The translations under genes and the position numbers were made by a program. Below, piece by piece: positions 46,213 through 57,729 of a DNA stretch of 64,000 nucleotides (positions are counted from its first letter, which is position 1; every line of letters begins with the position of its first letter). The notes under the pieces were generated by a model. It was given only the letters and a program-made list of their open reading frames with translations. It did no database searches and was not told where the DNA came from. Origin of the DNA: Bugula neritina (lineage: Eukaryota; Bryozoa; Gymnolaemata; Cheilostomatida; Bugulidae); assembly GCA_964035545.1 (NCBI GenBank), contig OZ037772.1, positions 3,232,501 to 3,296,500 of the forward strand, read 5' to 3'.

Positions 46213-48816
46213 ATTATAGAGCCGACCTTTGTAGTTGAGTGACGTGTAATAATCCTTCTGCGCGCAGAACTTCCTCGTTATTTTGGTTTTATTCATATTG
46301 TGCCTTTTCTCAGTTACTACTTACTAGTTGCCAAGTTTCTTACCAGTTTACAGACTGACACTATTGACTCTCGTGAGGTGAGAACAGTTTGAGTCATCTC
46401 ATCATTTCTCAAATTATTCAGGTACCCGTACTTTAATACTTGCAGTTAGATTTACTATTTTACTTTTAGTATTTACTATTTTAGTATTTAGTATTTTACT
46501 ATTTTAATTCTAGATTTACTTTTACTTTTAGTTTTAGTTTTACTTTTAGCCTTTAGGCTTTAGGTTTAAGTCTAGACTTATAACTTATATAATATCAATA
46601 TAGGATTAAGCTTAAGACTACGTTATATTTAAATTATAAGTTATATAAATTAAAATTTTTACAGTTAATGTTATAATATTAATTAAATATAATTGTTTCT
46701 CTTTCAGTCTTTGATTTGAAATTTACAATAGACATAGTAATACCATAGCTCATAGGCATATGATCTATTATTAATTAATTATAATGATTTATCGGATAAT
46801 ATAAATATGAATATCGTAATAATTTAATGATATTAAATTTATTATTATTATAAAAAATTTAATCGACTTCAAGTTTAGGTTCAAGTTTTAATACTGAAAA
46901 ATTGGTCTACTAGTAGTAGTACTAGTACTACTACTACTACTATTCATATTGTGCCTCATTTCAGTTACTAGTTACCAAGTGTCCGACCAGTTTACTGACT
47001 AACACTATTGACTCTCGTGAGGTGAGAGCATTTTGAGTCATCTCATCATTTCTCAAATTAATCAGGTACTTTACTACTTACAGTTTCCGTTAGATTTACT
47101 AATTACTTTGTCTTTTAGACTAAGAGTACTACAATATGACTATGACTATGAGTATGACTATGAGTATAGACTATAGTGTATACTATTACTATTAGTATTA
47201 GTATTAGTATTACTATTATAATTTGTATTGTTGTATGAGTAATTAGTATTATCATTCTTTCACTCATTGCACTACATTTACTATAACTATAAGTATAAGT
47301 ATAATTATAACTATAAACTTAAAGTGTAAGTTACTATATTAATATTACTGCACTACTATAACTGTCAGTATTACTTTGGCGTTGCAGTTGGTCTTACTGC
47401 CAGTGCCAGGTCTGCTACCAACATCATTAAATTTATTTATAACGATAATATTGCCATTGGTGATTATCACACAATATTATTGATTATCGACATAGCTCGA
47501 CTTTGTTAAGTCAATATTTAACAAGTTGGTTTTATAATACTAATACCAATAAGTTTATTATAACCAGTGAGTCGCTTATTTTTACTTTGTGAATTTATGA
47601 TTGTAGCATTATCATACTTATAATATTTATTGCAAATTTTTGAATTAATGTTACACTTACTCAATTTGAATATCAGAATATCTTACCACTGGCACTAGTC
47701 AGTTATTAATGACAGTGCATAGTGATCACTGCATGTGATACATTGTCATACCCTGCACATCCCAATGCACTGCCCTTCTGGATTCATTGTGAATAGCGTA
47801 TTCGGTTGGCTTATATTATTTTACTCAGCGTTGAATATACAACTAACATGTACTACACTGCTCTAATTTATGTAACAATGCTTGCTAGTTGCTGCTATCT
47901 TTACCTCTATATTTCTGTCATTCAAAAACTAACATAATTACATAATAGGTACATAATTGGAATTTGACTATTCTATAAATTACTGAGAATATAAGGTTAG
48001 CCACATTTATATGATGTACTCTTGTTGTAGACATAAAATATGAGGTTAGTGTTAATAATACATTTGCTAGGTAAGAGTGTAGAATAAATAATTGGCTAGA
48101 GATGAGTGTAGAAGCTGCCAACTCATGAAACAACTACACCTGACCTAACAGAAGCACAAACATGTTAAATTAGTATGTTCCACACCACCATAGTTTCTAT
48201 TAGATGATTAGAATAGCAAACTAGCAGTTAATGGCATGTTTCCTGGCTGGTGGAAGGATGACTCTAAGTAACATATTAAATCATGCATCACCAACACTGC
48301 AGAAATGTTGAAATGAATTTTGTCATTTAGATTATGGAGAAAACAAAGTATTTTCAACACCCAGTACAAACTAGTTCATAGAACTATGTTTTCTCACACT
48401 GCTATGTTCCCCCTGTTTAGTGTCTTACGCATGCTATACATTCCTTGCTATGTAATAGTTCAAAGTACACCCTGGGAAGGAACAAAGTCTATCCTATGCT
48501 CAGGTGTGGACTCTGCCCCAGTAATGTGTCAAAATACTCAGTTAGAAACAGATTATTATTGAGAGTTCATGAAGTCTCCAGCTTATATAAGCAGCTGAGC
48601 CCAATTCTGCTGTTTGTTCATGAAATTAATACATAACTCACCGGTATTCATGTTTCACTTCTCCTCTTCATATTGATGGTCTGGTTATGACTTAGAAGTT
48701 AATGTGTCAGTCTTTGGTTGGGAAGGTGAAGGACAAACCTTCACAGATGTAGTGTAAAATATTATGCTAAGAGTATATGTGCATCTTTTACAGGATTTCC
48801 TTATCATATAACCAAG
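46213..48816. other. Region upstream of the TRIM-type gene: repeats, no gene seen
   Basis: A ~170-bp segment (46289-46460) recurs at 46941-47110, both with CACTATTGACTCTCGTGAGG. Between and after them is low-complexity ACT/TAG-rich DNA, including a CTAGTAGTAGTACTAG palindrome near 46908-46925. 47200-48780 shows nothing I can identify. An acceptor-like TTTTACAG ends at 48793, just before the TRIM start, so a 5' UTR intron is likely and its promoter lies upstream at an unseen position. Confidence 0.6.
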
Positions 48817-51800
48817 ATGGCAGAATCCAGAGTCGTGAAAAAGAGGCTAAACAATTCATATCGCTGTGGGTACTGCTCGCAGTACTTCAACAAACTTGAA
48901 GATCCCAGAACTCTGCCCTGTCTGCATGTGTACTGCATGAGATGTTTGAAGACTGACATCGGTGGTAGGAAGGATCATATTAGATGTGCTTATTGTAGGT
49001 GAGTTACAGTACATAACACAATATATCATGTCATAGGCTTGCATATGATTTTCTCACTATCATCTAGGAGTTGTCTGATCTGTGTATATGAAAAGCAAAC
49101 AATACTGTATATTCTATGTGAACTCTGGTTACTAACTTGTGGAGTGTGTGGATATCTTTTTATTAGGTTAAAAAGATATCTGTTATGTAGATTGCATCAT
49201 CAGCTGTCCTTTCTTGTTGAGTTGTGGTGCTGTTGGATGTCATGGGATTGGGGTTGTCTCCTCATTATATTATTTTGTTCTCATACAGTACAAGACTTGT
49301 TAGACCAACCTTTTTCATATCATTCCCACTTTCATAAATGTTTACTATTAATTATCCCCCCTTTATAAAAAAGCGAAAAAATTTATGACTGACATAATGA
49401 TAATATAGATTACTATGCAATATTTTTTCTCTTACATTAGAATATAATATAATTATTTCTGATAATTATATTATGCATGTATAAAACACAGAGCAGTTCA
49501 ATTATTAATATTATGGCTGCAGCTGATGACATTGTGTCAGCTTGCTTTCAAACCCCCCACCCCAACCCCTAAACCACAACCCCAATATTGTAATTAAAAA
49601 CACATTCATGTAGAAGTAGACTGAGATGGCAGAACTGGTTAAATAGATAAGCCAAGATGAAGGCCTATAGATATACATGTGCATGTAACTTGCAAGAGCT
49701 CAAAAGCCTTCAACAAACTGCTTGAAATTTTTTAATCGAAATCCCAGTTCCCCCTAAAAAGCCCAAGTTTCCTCCTATAGGGAATCTCCCAGATTGGAAA
49801 TCACTGTGTTGGATTGACTTGTGTTTACTATCTTCTTTCCTGTGATTAGAAACATGTATGATGTTCTCATGGCAACAGAGTTGCTGTGGCACAAAGTACA
49901 GTTTGCTAGTATGTAGTGATTGTGTAGTGAGAGTGGAGTGTCTGGTTATTGTCCATGGTTATGTGTAATCTGTAAGGAGTAGAATTATATTATTTTAATA
50001 AACATTATATTTTAATATATTAACATTATATTTTAATATAGTGTTGAGAGAGGTACTTTTATAATGGCAGTTTGCTCAATAGCTTTAGTTCTAATGCGAT
50101 AGACTCATAGCTCTGGAGTCTAGCAGCTGCTACTATTACCACTAGCTGTTCAAAATTCGGCCAACATCCGGGCTGCCAAAGTGTAATAGCCATTGGCAAG
50201 GCCAAGCAGTCACTGAGAAATTGTTAGATTAAAGAGCAGGTCTTATGAGAATTAGTAGTCAGTCCCTTAGACAGGAATCAGTGATTCTGTGACCTATTTA
50301 GTTAAATCCAGAGCTGAACTTTTGATTGATTATTAGATAGCCATCACAATTGTATTTGGTGGTAAGTTGTACAATATAATATTATGGGGTGTCAATCAGT
50401 GTCTAATATAATCTGTGAATTGAGTGTCTACCATCAGTCAGTTGTATTAAGTGTTACTTTGTATTGAGTGATGAATAGTGTTGAGGATTTGGGCCTATAT
50501 TATGCCACCCCCCCCCCCTCTGACTTAGACTGTGACCCAGTCTGCTGCACATACATAGCAGTACTACACTGAAGATAGTTAACATGTGTATATATCATAT
50601 ACATATATATATATAACATAACTATATATATACATGCATATATCATCCTACTAGTAATGGATTACTAAGTACAGCTTATTCTATGACTCACTCTTCTTAT
50701 GATAGCTGCATGAGATAGACAACTCACACGTGACACGCACTCACAGTGCACTAGCTCTTGACACATTGCCAAGGATGATGAAATGACAGTTTCGCGCCAC
50801 TCCTAGCAGTTAGAGTGGCAGGGAATAGTTGTAGTATGTTGTAGTATTGGCTCCTCAGAATTCACCCCTCAGTAATTAGTTGCATTGCACAAACTTGCAA
50901 CAATAGTGAATAATTATTGACAATATGGCCTCCACTCAGTAGTTAACTAGTAATTTGTCTTGTCATTTTACTCTACAAGTTACAGTTGAGTCTATTTGTT
51001 GAGTAGCAGTTCTTTGTCATGAGTGACTATTTTCCAGTATATTAAGTACATAATATAGTCAAGTGATTTTTGTGGTAGCCTGTGGTCTATATAATGAATG
51101 TGTGTTGATGAGTGATGAGTATTTATTCAAGTATTTGTCAAGGGCATAGCTGTGTGTGTGGATGGAGTATTTCATTACTTGAGATATACTAAACACAGCT
51201 AACACAGGTAACATACTGATTGCTATATGTTGTAGAAAAGATCACTATGACATAACAGATCCCACTACACTACCAGTAGCTCAGCATGGAGACCCCTTAG
51301 AATACAAGTCTCCACCCAAACCTGCACCCATTCCCTGTGATGTGTGTAAAGGTGGAACACAAGCTGCTGTGTTTTGTGTCGACAGTCAAAAAAAGTTGTG
51401 TCAGCAGCATCAAGAAGTGAGTCTTTCTCATGTCATTTCTCAAGATTAGTTACTAAACCAGTTCTGTGTTGTGTGTAGAATATTATTGAAAAGAAATATT
51501 GAGTCTGTAGGACTTTTTATACCAAACGCACAGTTTCACAGTGCAGTGAGTCAACTATGACAGACTTGTTGGTGAAAATACAACCAACTAAACTGTTGAC
51601 CTTTATTATACAGAATCACAGAGAGCTGATGGGAGATAGACATCAGTTTATTGACATTGAGGTCTACAGAGCTTCTCCCCAAAGATATACTATAGCTGAG
51701 TGTGAACATCATAAACAGGAACAGCTGACAGAAGTGTGTTCCAAGTGTTACCAGATATTCTGTATGAGATGTGATATGAGGACTGGCTGTAAGGATAAGA

Positions 51801-54800
51801 CAGGTATTTACTTGCTGTTTCTATTTCTGTAGAAAGAAACTAAGAAATGTTACAAGAACCTGTTATTTATTATTTTATTATTAAAGTGAGTTATGTAACA
51901 GTAAAAGAGGAAGTCAATTTGTCAGCATTAAGGTTTGTGTGAGACAGAAGTGGATAGTGCAGGAGTTTATATTCTCACTGTTATGTTGAATATTTAGTAT
52001 ATTTCATCCTTCAAGTGTCTGTTTCCTTGATAAGATGGCATAGGCATAGCTTTAACTCAGTGGTGTCCCACCTTCTTCATACCATCCTCCTTTTTATGAT
52101 TATTTTCTATTAAGTTTCCGCCTTTTTGATAAAATTGTAATTTCATTTATAAAGAAAATCTGGGACAGGTTGTTTTCCTAATAATTCATTGAGTGTAGAA
52201 AAAATCACTTTGTGTTTGACATGAATTAGTGTCTGCCACAGCTTCAGTTCAGCTTTGAAAGCATTGATGCTGCTATTAAAAGCAATGAGTTGATAATCAC
52301 CGGCTTTCCATGTACCGATCTCAGTGAGATCGATCCATGGAAAGACGCCAAAGATCGATCTTTGTCGATCTGAGCTGGTCGGTCTGTAGAGCTCGAACTC
52401 AGATCGATCTCATGTCAATAAGACCATGGAAAGACGCCAGATCGATCTGAGAAGGAGAAAAAGACTGCACGCTACAATGTTGTCTGCTAATAAAATGATA
52501 ACTTATTGATAACTACTAAGCAAAGTAATAAATAATTATGATAGCCACCTTTTCAGATGCCAAAACTTTGACTTTCAGTACAATGATTAAGAAAACTCAA
52601 TTATATGCAGTAGAAAGGTAAAAAAATGGGAGAATTTAAATTGAATTTAAATGACCATTAAAACTTGGTTTTATTAGCAATTTTCTTTGTAATTTTAAGC
52701 CTAACAGTCCTGTAAGTTTATTAATAATCTGCAAGACAGCCATTAATTTTATATAAGCTGTCAAGCTAAAAAATTAAAATTAATTGTTTTAAATTGGCCA
52801 AATTACCATACAATGAAAGCTTTGCTGCGTATAGTTTATAGCTGGGATTAAATTTTAGACTATGACTATCTTGTTTTCAACAGTAGTAGCTTTAATCACT
52901 CAAATAGGTGAACAAAATATACTTTTAAAACATCCTTCACTAAGGAGGAGGCAACTTCGCGAGATCGATCTGACACTCTCATGGAAAAACGATCGATCTG
53001 AGCACATTTCTCAGATCGATCTCAGTGAGATCGATCTGAGATCGGTACATGGAAAGCCCGTGAATTATACTCATTCATTTTAGGTTCAGAGTTTTTAGTA
53101 CAGCAAATATATCTACTAGGTATGCAGTAAATAGTTTGTGACGATCAGTTCTACTGACTGCAAAAACTTCCTGTTGGTTTTTACTTTCAATAAACCTTTT
53201 AGCCTCCATTCGTAGTAGGAGGGGTAGCAGCTAGAGTAGAGTGAATATTAGACACATGGATGTAGAAGTAAACTTAGATTGTAGAGTGTAATGTGGATAA
53301 ATAAATGAACTACATAAAATGAAGGAGTTATAATTATACATATTCATGTAACCTGGAACACAAGGCAAGAGCTCAGAAAGCTGATAACAAACTCTGTGAA
53401 ATTTTAGAAATGAAAACCCCTAAAAAACTCAAATTTCCTGTGAAGGGGAAATTCCCCAAGGTTGAGAGCAACTGCTTTAATTTTTTCAACTATTTCATTC
53501 CAAGTGCAGTGATTAATGAGCTAACCTCTGACATCTTTCTAGTCCAACCAACTGTCTAATTATCACATAGTATGTGTATAGTGATACATCACTACCTGTA
53601 GTTACAGGTAGTAGGTGTAAAATAAGTACAATGTCATATCTATAACAATGTTTTTATAAATAGTGTGATTTTATGTATACAGAGGAGACAGTAGCATTCC
53701 ATGACTTGGCATCTTTGAGTGATTTGTCTTGTGAGTTACGAGAAAGTCTGACTGGTGGAATAGAGACTCTGTCTGAGAAAGTTGCTGAGTTGAATGACAT
53801 CTCAAAGGATGCCTGGAAGGAACTGAGTAAAATAGAAGATGAAGTGAAGAAGATGGTTGCCAGAGTAAACGCTGTAGCTGACGCTCAGGTATGCTGACAT
53901 GGTGATGTCATGTAATATTATTTCTGTTTGTCTGAAATTGGAATTTGCATTTGGTCTTTGAGTTGTAATCAGAAATGAATTTTATTTGCCACTAGAATTA
54001 ACTGGCCATTAAAGTATTATCATTCTGTGTACAAGTAGCAGTAGTCATTCATCACATGTTACTCAGTGCAGAGGAACCTGTCAATACAGATGACTCACTC
54101 ATCCTTCTGCAACTGTCAATCACTCATACAGAGAGGTTGGCTGTCTGAGTGATTGACAGGTGTCAGGATGAGGAGACTAGTCACGTGATATACTAGCTCT
54201 CTGCTCTGTATCTAGGGTGTCACGTGACTGAGTCATTGTCCACTCAGTGGGTGATCTGTCTCTTTCATTTCGAGTGCAGAGGTTGTGAGGTGCAGATGTG
54301 GTTACACTGTGTTACTATTTATTAGATAGAAGAGATTAGAAAGAGAGCTACAAACCTGAGGCTAGAAATATATGGATATTTGAAGAGCTGCACACAGATA
54401 GTGGATAATTATAGAATAGAGCTGGCCTTGAGTAAGACAATGGGCAGACAGTCTCTGCTGGACACAGTGCAACATGCAGTCGATAAATTCAATGATGCAG
54501 AGATTGTGAGAGACTACAAAGAGATGAGTGAGAAGATGGAAAAGGCTACAGATATTGGTGTAATAGAGAAGTGTGTACTTCCAGACAGCATCTTGGTACC
54601 AACATGTAGGTGGAGTCTATAAATAGTAACACTAACTATAAATAACTTTCTGCTTGTAATCAGTTGAATTGCTTTCACTGAATATTTTAATAGTAGAATA
54701 AGTAGATAGAGTTTATTTATTAGAGAATTGAGTTTTGTTCTACTCTCACATTATGAGACATTTCTGCAGTGTTTCAGAGTTTATGATGTATAAGTGACCT

Positions 54801-57528
54801 GCTAAACTGTGTTATGCTGACTACCTGCTGTCAGTATTAACAAGATATTCTCACTTAGACCTGCGCATCACGTAGCAACTTGTAGTAACTACAGACTGCT
54901 TGTATTTAAAACATCTTTTTATTTTAAGTTTGAAAAGCTGTTCCCACCTCCTCAGGTGATGAGATTCTCAAGTTATAGAATTGTTATTTTGTTGTTGCAG
55001 ACAGTGAAGACAGTCTGGGACTGAAGCTGCTGCAGCCACCATCTTCTCTACAGTCTGATGGACTTCCTGTACGTGACTCGTGTATCACAGTAAACATCTC
55101 AGCTGATGGACATCTGATGTGTCAGATATCAGGAGGTGTAGAAGTAATAAATAGAGAGACTCTGGGTACTATCAGCTCAGTGGAGGACACCAACACTACA
55201 GGGTGGGGGGAGATAATCCAACCTGAAGGGGTGATGGTTGGCAGCTCGTATAACAGAGAGGAGAAAACAGCTGAAGTCTCACTTCTTGATCCGAACTCCT
55301 TTGAGAAGTCTCGCTCCCTCTACAAGCAGCCAGTAGATGGATTCTTCACTGACTATAGAATAGCTCAGCACGACTCACTGCTCTATATTGTAGACAGGAG
55401 TGAGAAACAGCTGGTAGTCTGTAACCTAGTTGACAATAAAATACAGAAGTTCCCACTTCCTGAGATGAAGAACCCTCGACCTGTATGCATCCTTCCAGAC
55501 TCATCTCTCCTCATAGGAGACTGGACTGAAGATGGTAAAGTGAGAAGATATAAAGTGGAGAACACAACTCTCACTCTAATGTGGGAGTTCCCTCACATCT
55601 CAGTACCAACTGGTATTTCCTTTGATCCAACATCTGAACTGATTCACATCTGTACAGTGGGAGGACCTCTCCTCATCCTCTCACTTGAAGGTAAATACTC
55701 TGTTTATTATAGTAAGTTTAGTTATTTATATATAATTATGTTGCAGTAAATAATATATTTTAATAATTAACAGTAAACAACTTCCACTCATAAGATATAT
55801 TATGATATTGTTAGTATTTATCAAGTCACTGATGTTATTTTTAGCTAAAAGTTATGTAATAAGTTATGCAATAAGTTTATTTCCAGCTGTAGTAACATGC
55901 AGGATGTAAGCAGAGGTAAAAGTGTATATTATACTGTAGTGCCCATAACACACTACAGTCGAAACGCGACTGTGGCGGCCATTTTGGAGCTGCTTGCGCA
56001 TGCCTTCAACGTCACGTCCTACTTTTTGCTGGTCACACTACAGTTCACTACAAACGATGAAAGCTAACTGTCTCTAGCCCCGCAGTAAACTTTTAACCAA
56101 TAGGAATGCCATAACTCAGTTTCTGCAGTAGCCACAGTAACCAACAATCAAATTTAACGCAATTTTTTGAGATTTACTAGCATAATTTAATAAGATTTTT
56201 TAGTTATTTTTATTCTAATTTACTAGCTTCAATTATTCAAAATTACTAGCTTTATTCAATGATGTTACTTGGCTTTATTCAAGCTCATTCACTAGCCTAA
56301 AGAACTAAATAGTACGCTAATAAAATTCAACCATATTAGAAAAACTAAATATGCAGATAAAATTCAGCAAAATTTATCTAATGAATACTTATTTTCATGA
56401 TTTATTGAAATTTTCATACATAACTTCATCATAATTATTTTAAAAGTAAAATAATATAATTTTCGAAGAACCAAATCAAATAATAATGCTCGCTAGTAGC
56501 ACGTGGAAAAAGTAAAAGCACTTAACCAATCAGGGTTCACCTGGCCAGTCAGTGATTGGCTGATCGCTCAACTTCAGCGATGACAGTTGAACATGTTGAA
56601 CTTTCATCGCATCGCGAAAAACTGACAGTTGCGTTCAGTTGTGACGTCACAGAGGTCATCGCTTAGCCTCGAAAACGCGTTCAAGATGGCCGTTTTGACT
56701 GTAGTGTGGCAGCCCCATATAGGTTTAAGGTGTACTCTGTGTAGTGTGCAGTGAGCTCTCAGTAAACTCTCTATTCAGTCTTCCTTTCCAAGGGTTCACC
56801 TGGTAGAGTAGAGGATAGGGACTCCACACTGCTAAGTGAGTTGGTGCTGCAAGGGGTTCAAACCCACCTATCAGCATGACTAGTTAGTATACTATGCAAG
56901 TGTTTTACAGTAATTTTAGAGGTGCTCAGTCTAACAACTGTACAGACTGCCAGCTACACATGAGTTATAAGTTGTAGTTTGGCTTCAGTCTAGTGCTGCT
57001 GTTGTTTTGGTTATCAGATAATTTAAATGTAAATAATTTGATACTTTTTGACTGCCATTGCTGAGACTATTGTAATTTGATGATGGCTGGTAGAGCAGTG
57101 TTTTCTGGTGGGACTTAGTTGGCTGTGGTTGGTTCTTGTCAAGTATTTAATATGTGATAATGTTGGAGTAGCTGCAGTATTATTAGAAGTAGACATATGG
57201 GTGTGTTCTTGCTCAGAGCCACAGGCTAAGTTTGTGGGTCAAGGTCAATACAGTTGTATAAGGAGACACTATTTTCTGCTGTTTGAATATTTACTTCATG
57301 CATGTAACCTGCTTAGTTCCATCTTTAAAGGCAGTCTGTCTGTTTCTCTCAATACACACCAACTGATACAATATGATGCTATTATTTACAGGTCAACTGG
57401 TGCTTACAGTTCCCAGAGAAAGTCTTGGTGTGAGTGACTGGGTGTGGGACATTGCTGTGTATAACAGAGACACAGTGTTTCTAGCATGTAGTTATGATGG
57501 TCTGAGGAGATACACAATAAAATACTAA
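48817..57528 (+). CDS. TRIM-type RING / B-box / coiled-coil protein with propeller-like C-terminus, 7 coding exons
   Basis: Exons by splice sites and phase: 48817-48998, 51236-51416, 51614-51803, 53683-53888, 54326-54605, 55001-55690, 57392-57528. Together they give 1866 bases, exactly 621 codons plus TAA, with no stop. Domains: C3HC4 RING (C17, C20, C35, H37, C40, C43, C57, C60); first B-box (C95, C98, C108, C116, H119, H123, H131); a second Cys/His cluster near 147-175 resembling B-box 2; coiled coil about 180-340; and 345-621 with repeated beta-strand-like units, resembling the propeller ends of TRIM-NHL/TRIM56-type proteins but without clear NHL signatures. RING proteins of this class are usually E3 ubiquitin ligases; the substrate is unknown. 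At the exon 5 end I chose donor GTAGGT at 54606 because the alternative four bases on gives a stop. Introns carry MITEs. Confidence 0.88.
49286..49808 (+). mobile_element. Diverged hAT-like MITE in intron 1
   Basis: Begins CAGTACAAGACTTG and ends near GGAAATCACTG. Its interior (CAAGAGCTCAAAAGC, GAAATTTTTTAATCGAAATCCC) is similar to 53360-53470. No convincing 8-bp duplication. The rest of intron 1 (48999-51235) has a C13 run near 50506 and TA-rich microsatellites near 50590, nothing else. Confidence 0.5.
52058..53474 (+). mobile_element. hAT-like element in intron 3, with a nested element
   Basis: Begins CAGTGGTGTCCCACCTT and ends AAGGTTGAGAGCAACTG. Flanks CTTTAACT (52050-52057) and CTTTAATT (53475-53482) match at 7 of 8, a hAT-type duplication. 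It is split by the GATC-rich element at 52298-53062. No transposase. Confidence 0.77.
52298..53062. mobile_element. GATCGATC-rich foldback-like DNA element, copy 1 (765 bp)
   Basis: Ends CACCGGCTTTCCATGTACCG and, inward from the right, CACGGGCTTTCCATGTACCG; AAT on both sides. CTTTCCATG / CATGGAAAG recurs in both orientations inside each end, and AGATCGATCT-type palindromes occur many times, so each end can fold on itself. No ORF. A partial second copy is at 60897-61348. Confidence 0.8.
55941..56717. mobile_element. MITE in intron 6 (about 780 bp)
   Basis: Subterminal inverted repeats ACACTACAGTCGAAACG on the left and, inward from the right, ACACTACAGTCAAAACG, preceded by GCCCATA and GGGGCTGC. 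The next bases (GGCGGCCATTTTGGA / GGCCATCTTGAACGCG) are also related. The outermost ends and target duplication are not clear. Confidence 0.6.
56793..56876 (+). other. tRNA-like (SINE head) sequence in intron 6
   Basis: Starts GGTTCACCTGGTAGAGTAG, which fits an A box, and has GGTTCAAACCC (56855-56865) as B box, at tRNA spacing. Full cloverleaf pairing is imperfect. A SINE or tRNA pseudogene is likely. Confidence 0.45.
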
Positions 57529-57705
57529 ACTTATCAGCTACAGTTTACTAATAATCAGCTCAGTGAGGTACTGAGAGATAAAATGGATAATATTTGTCAT
57601 CAACATAGTTATATTCATTACAATTCATCAATACACACACTCTGTATTTATAGTTGGATATGACATGTTTTACTGTATCAAATATTTGTTGCTATTTTAC
57701 TATCT

Positions 57706-57711
57706 AATAAA
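57706..57711 (+). promoter_or_regulatory. Polyadenylation signal of the TRIM-type gene
   Basis: AATAAA 178 bases after the stop codon, followed by a T/G-rich tract. Confidence 0.65.
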
Positions 57712-57729
57712 GTTTATTTGTTAGTGAAA

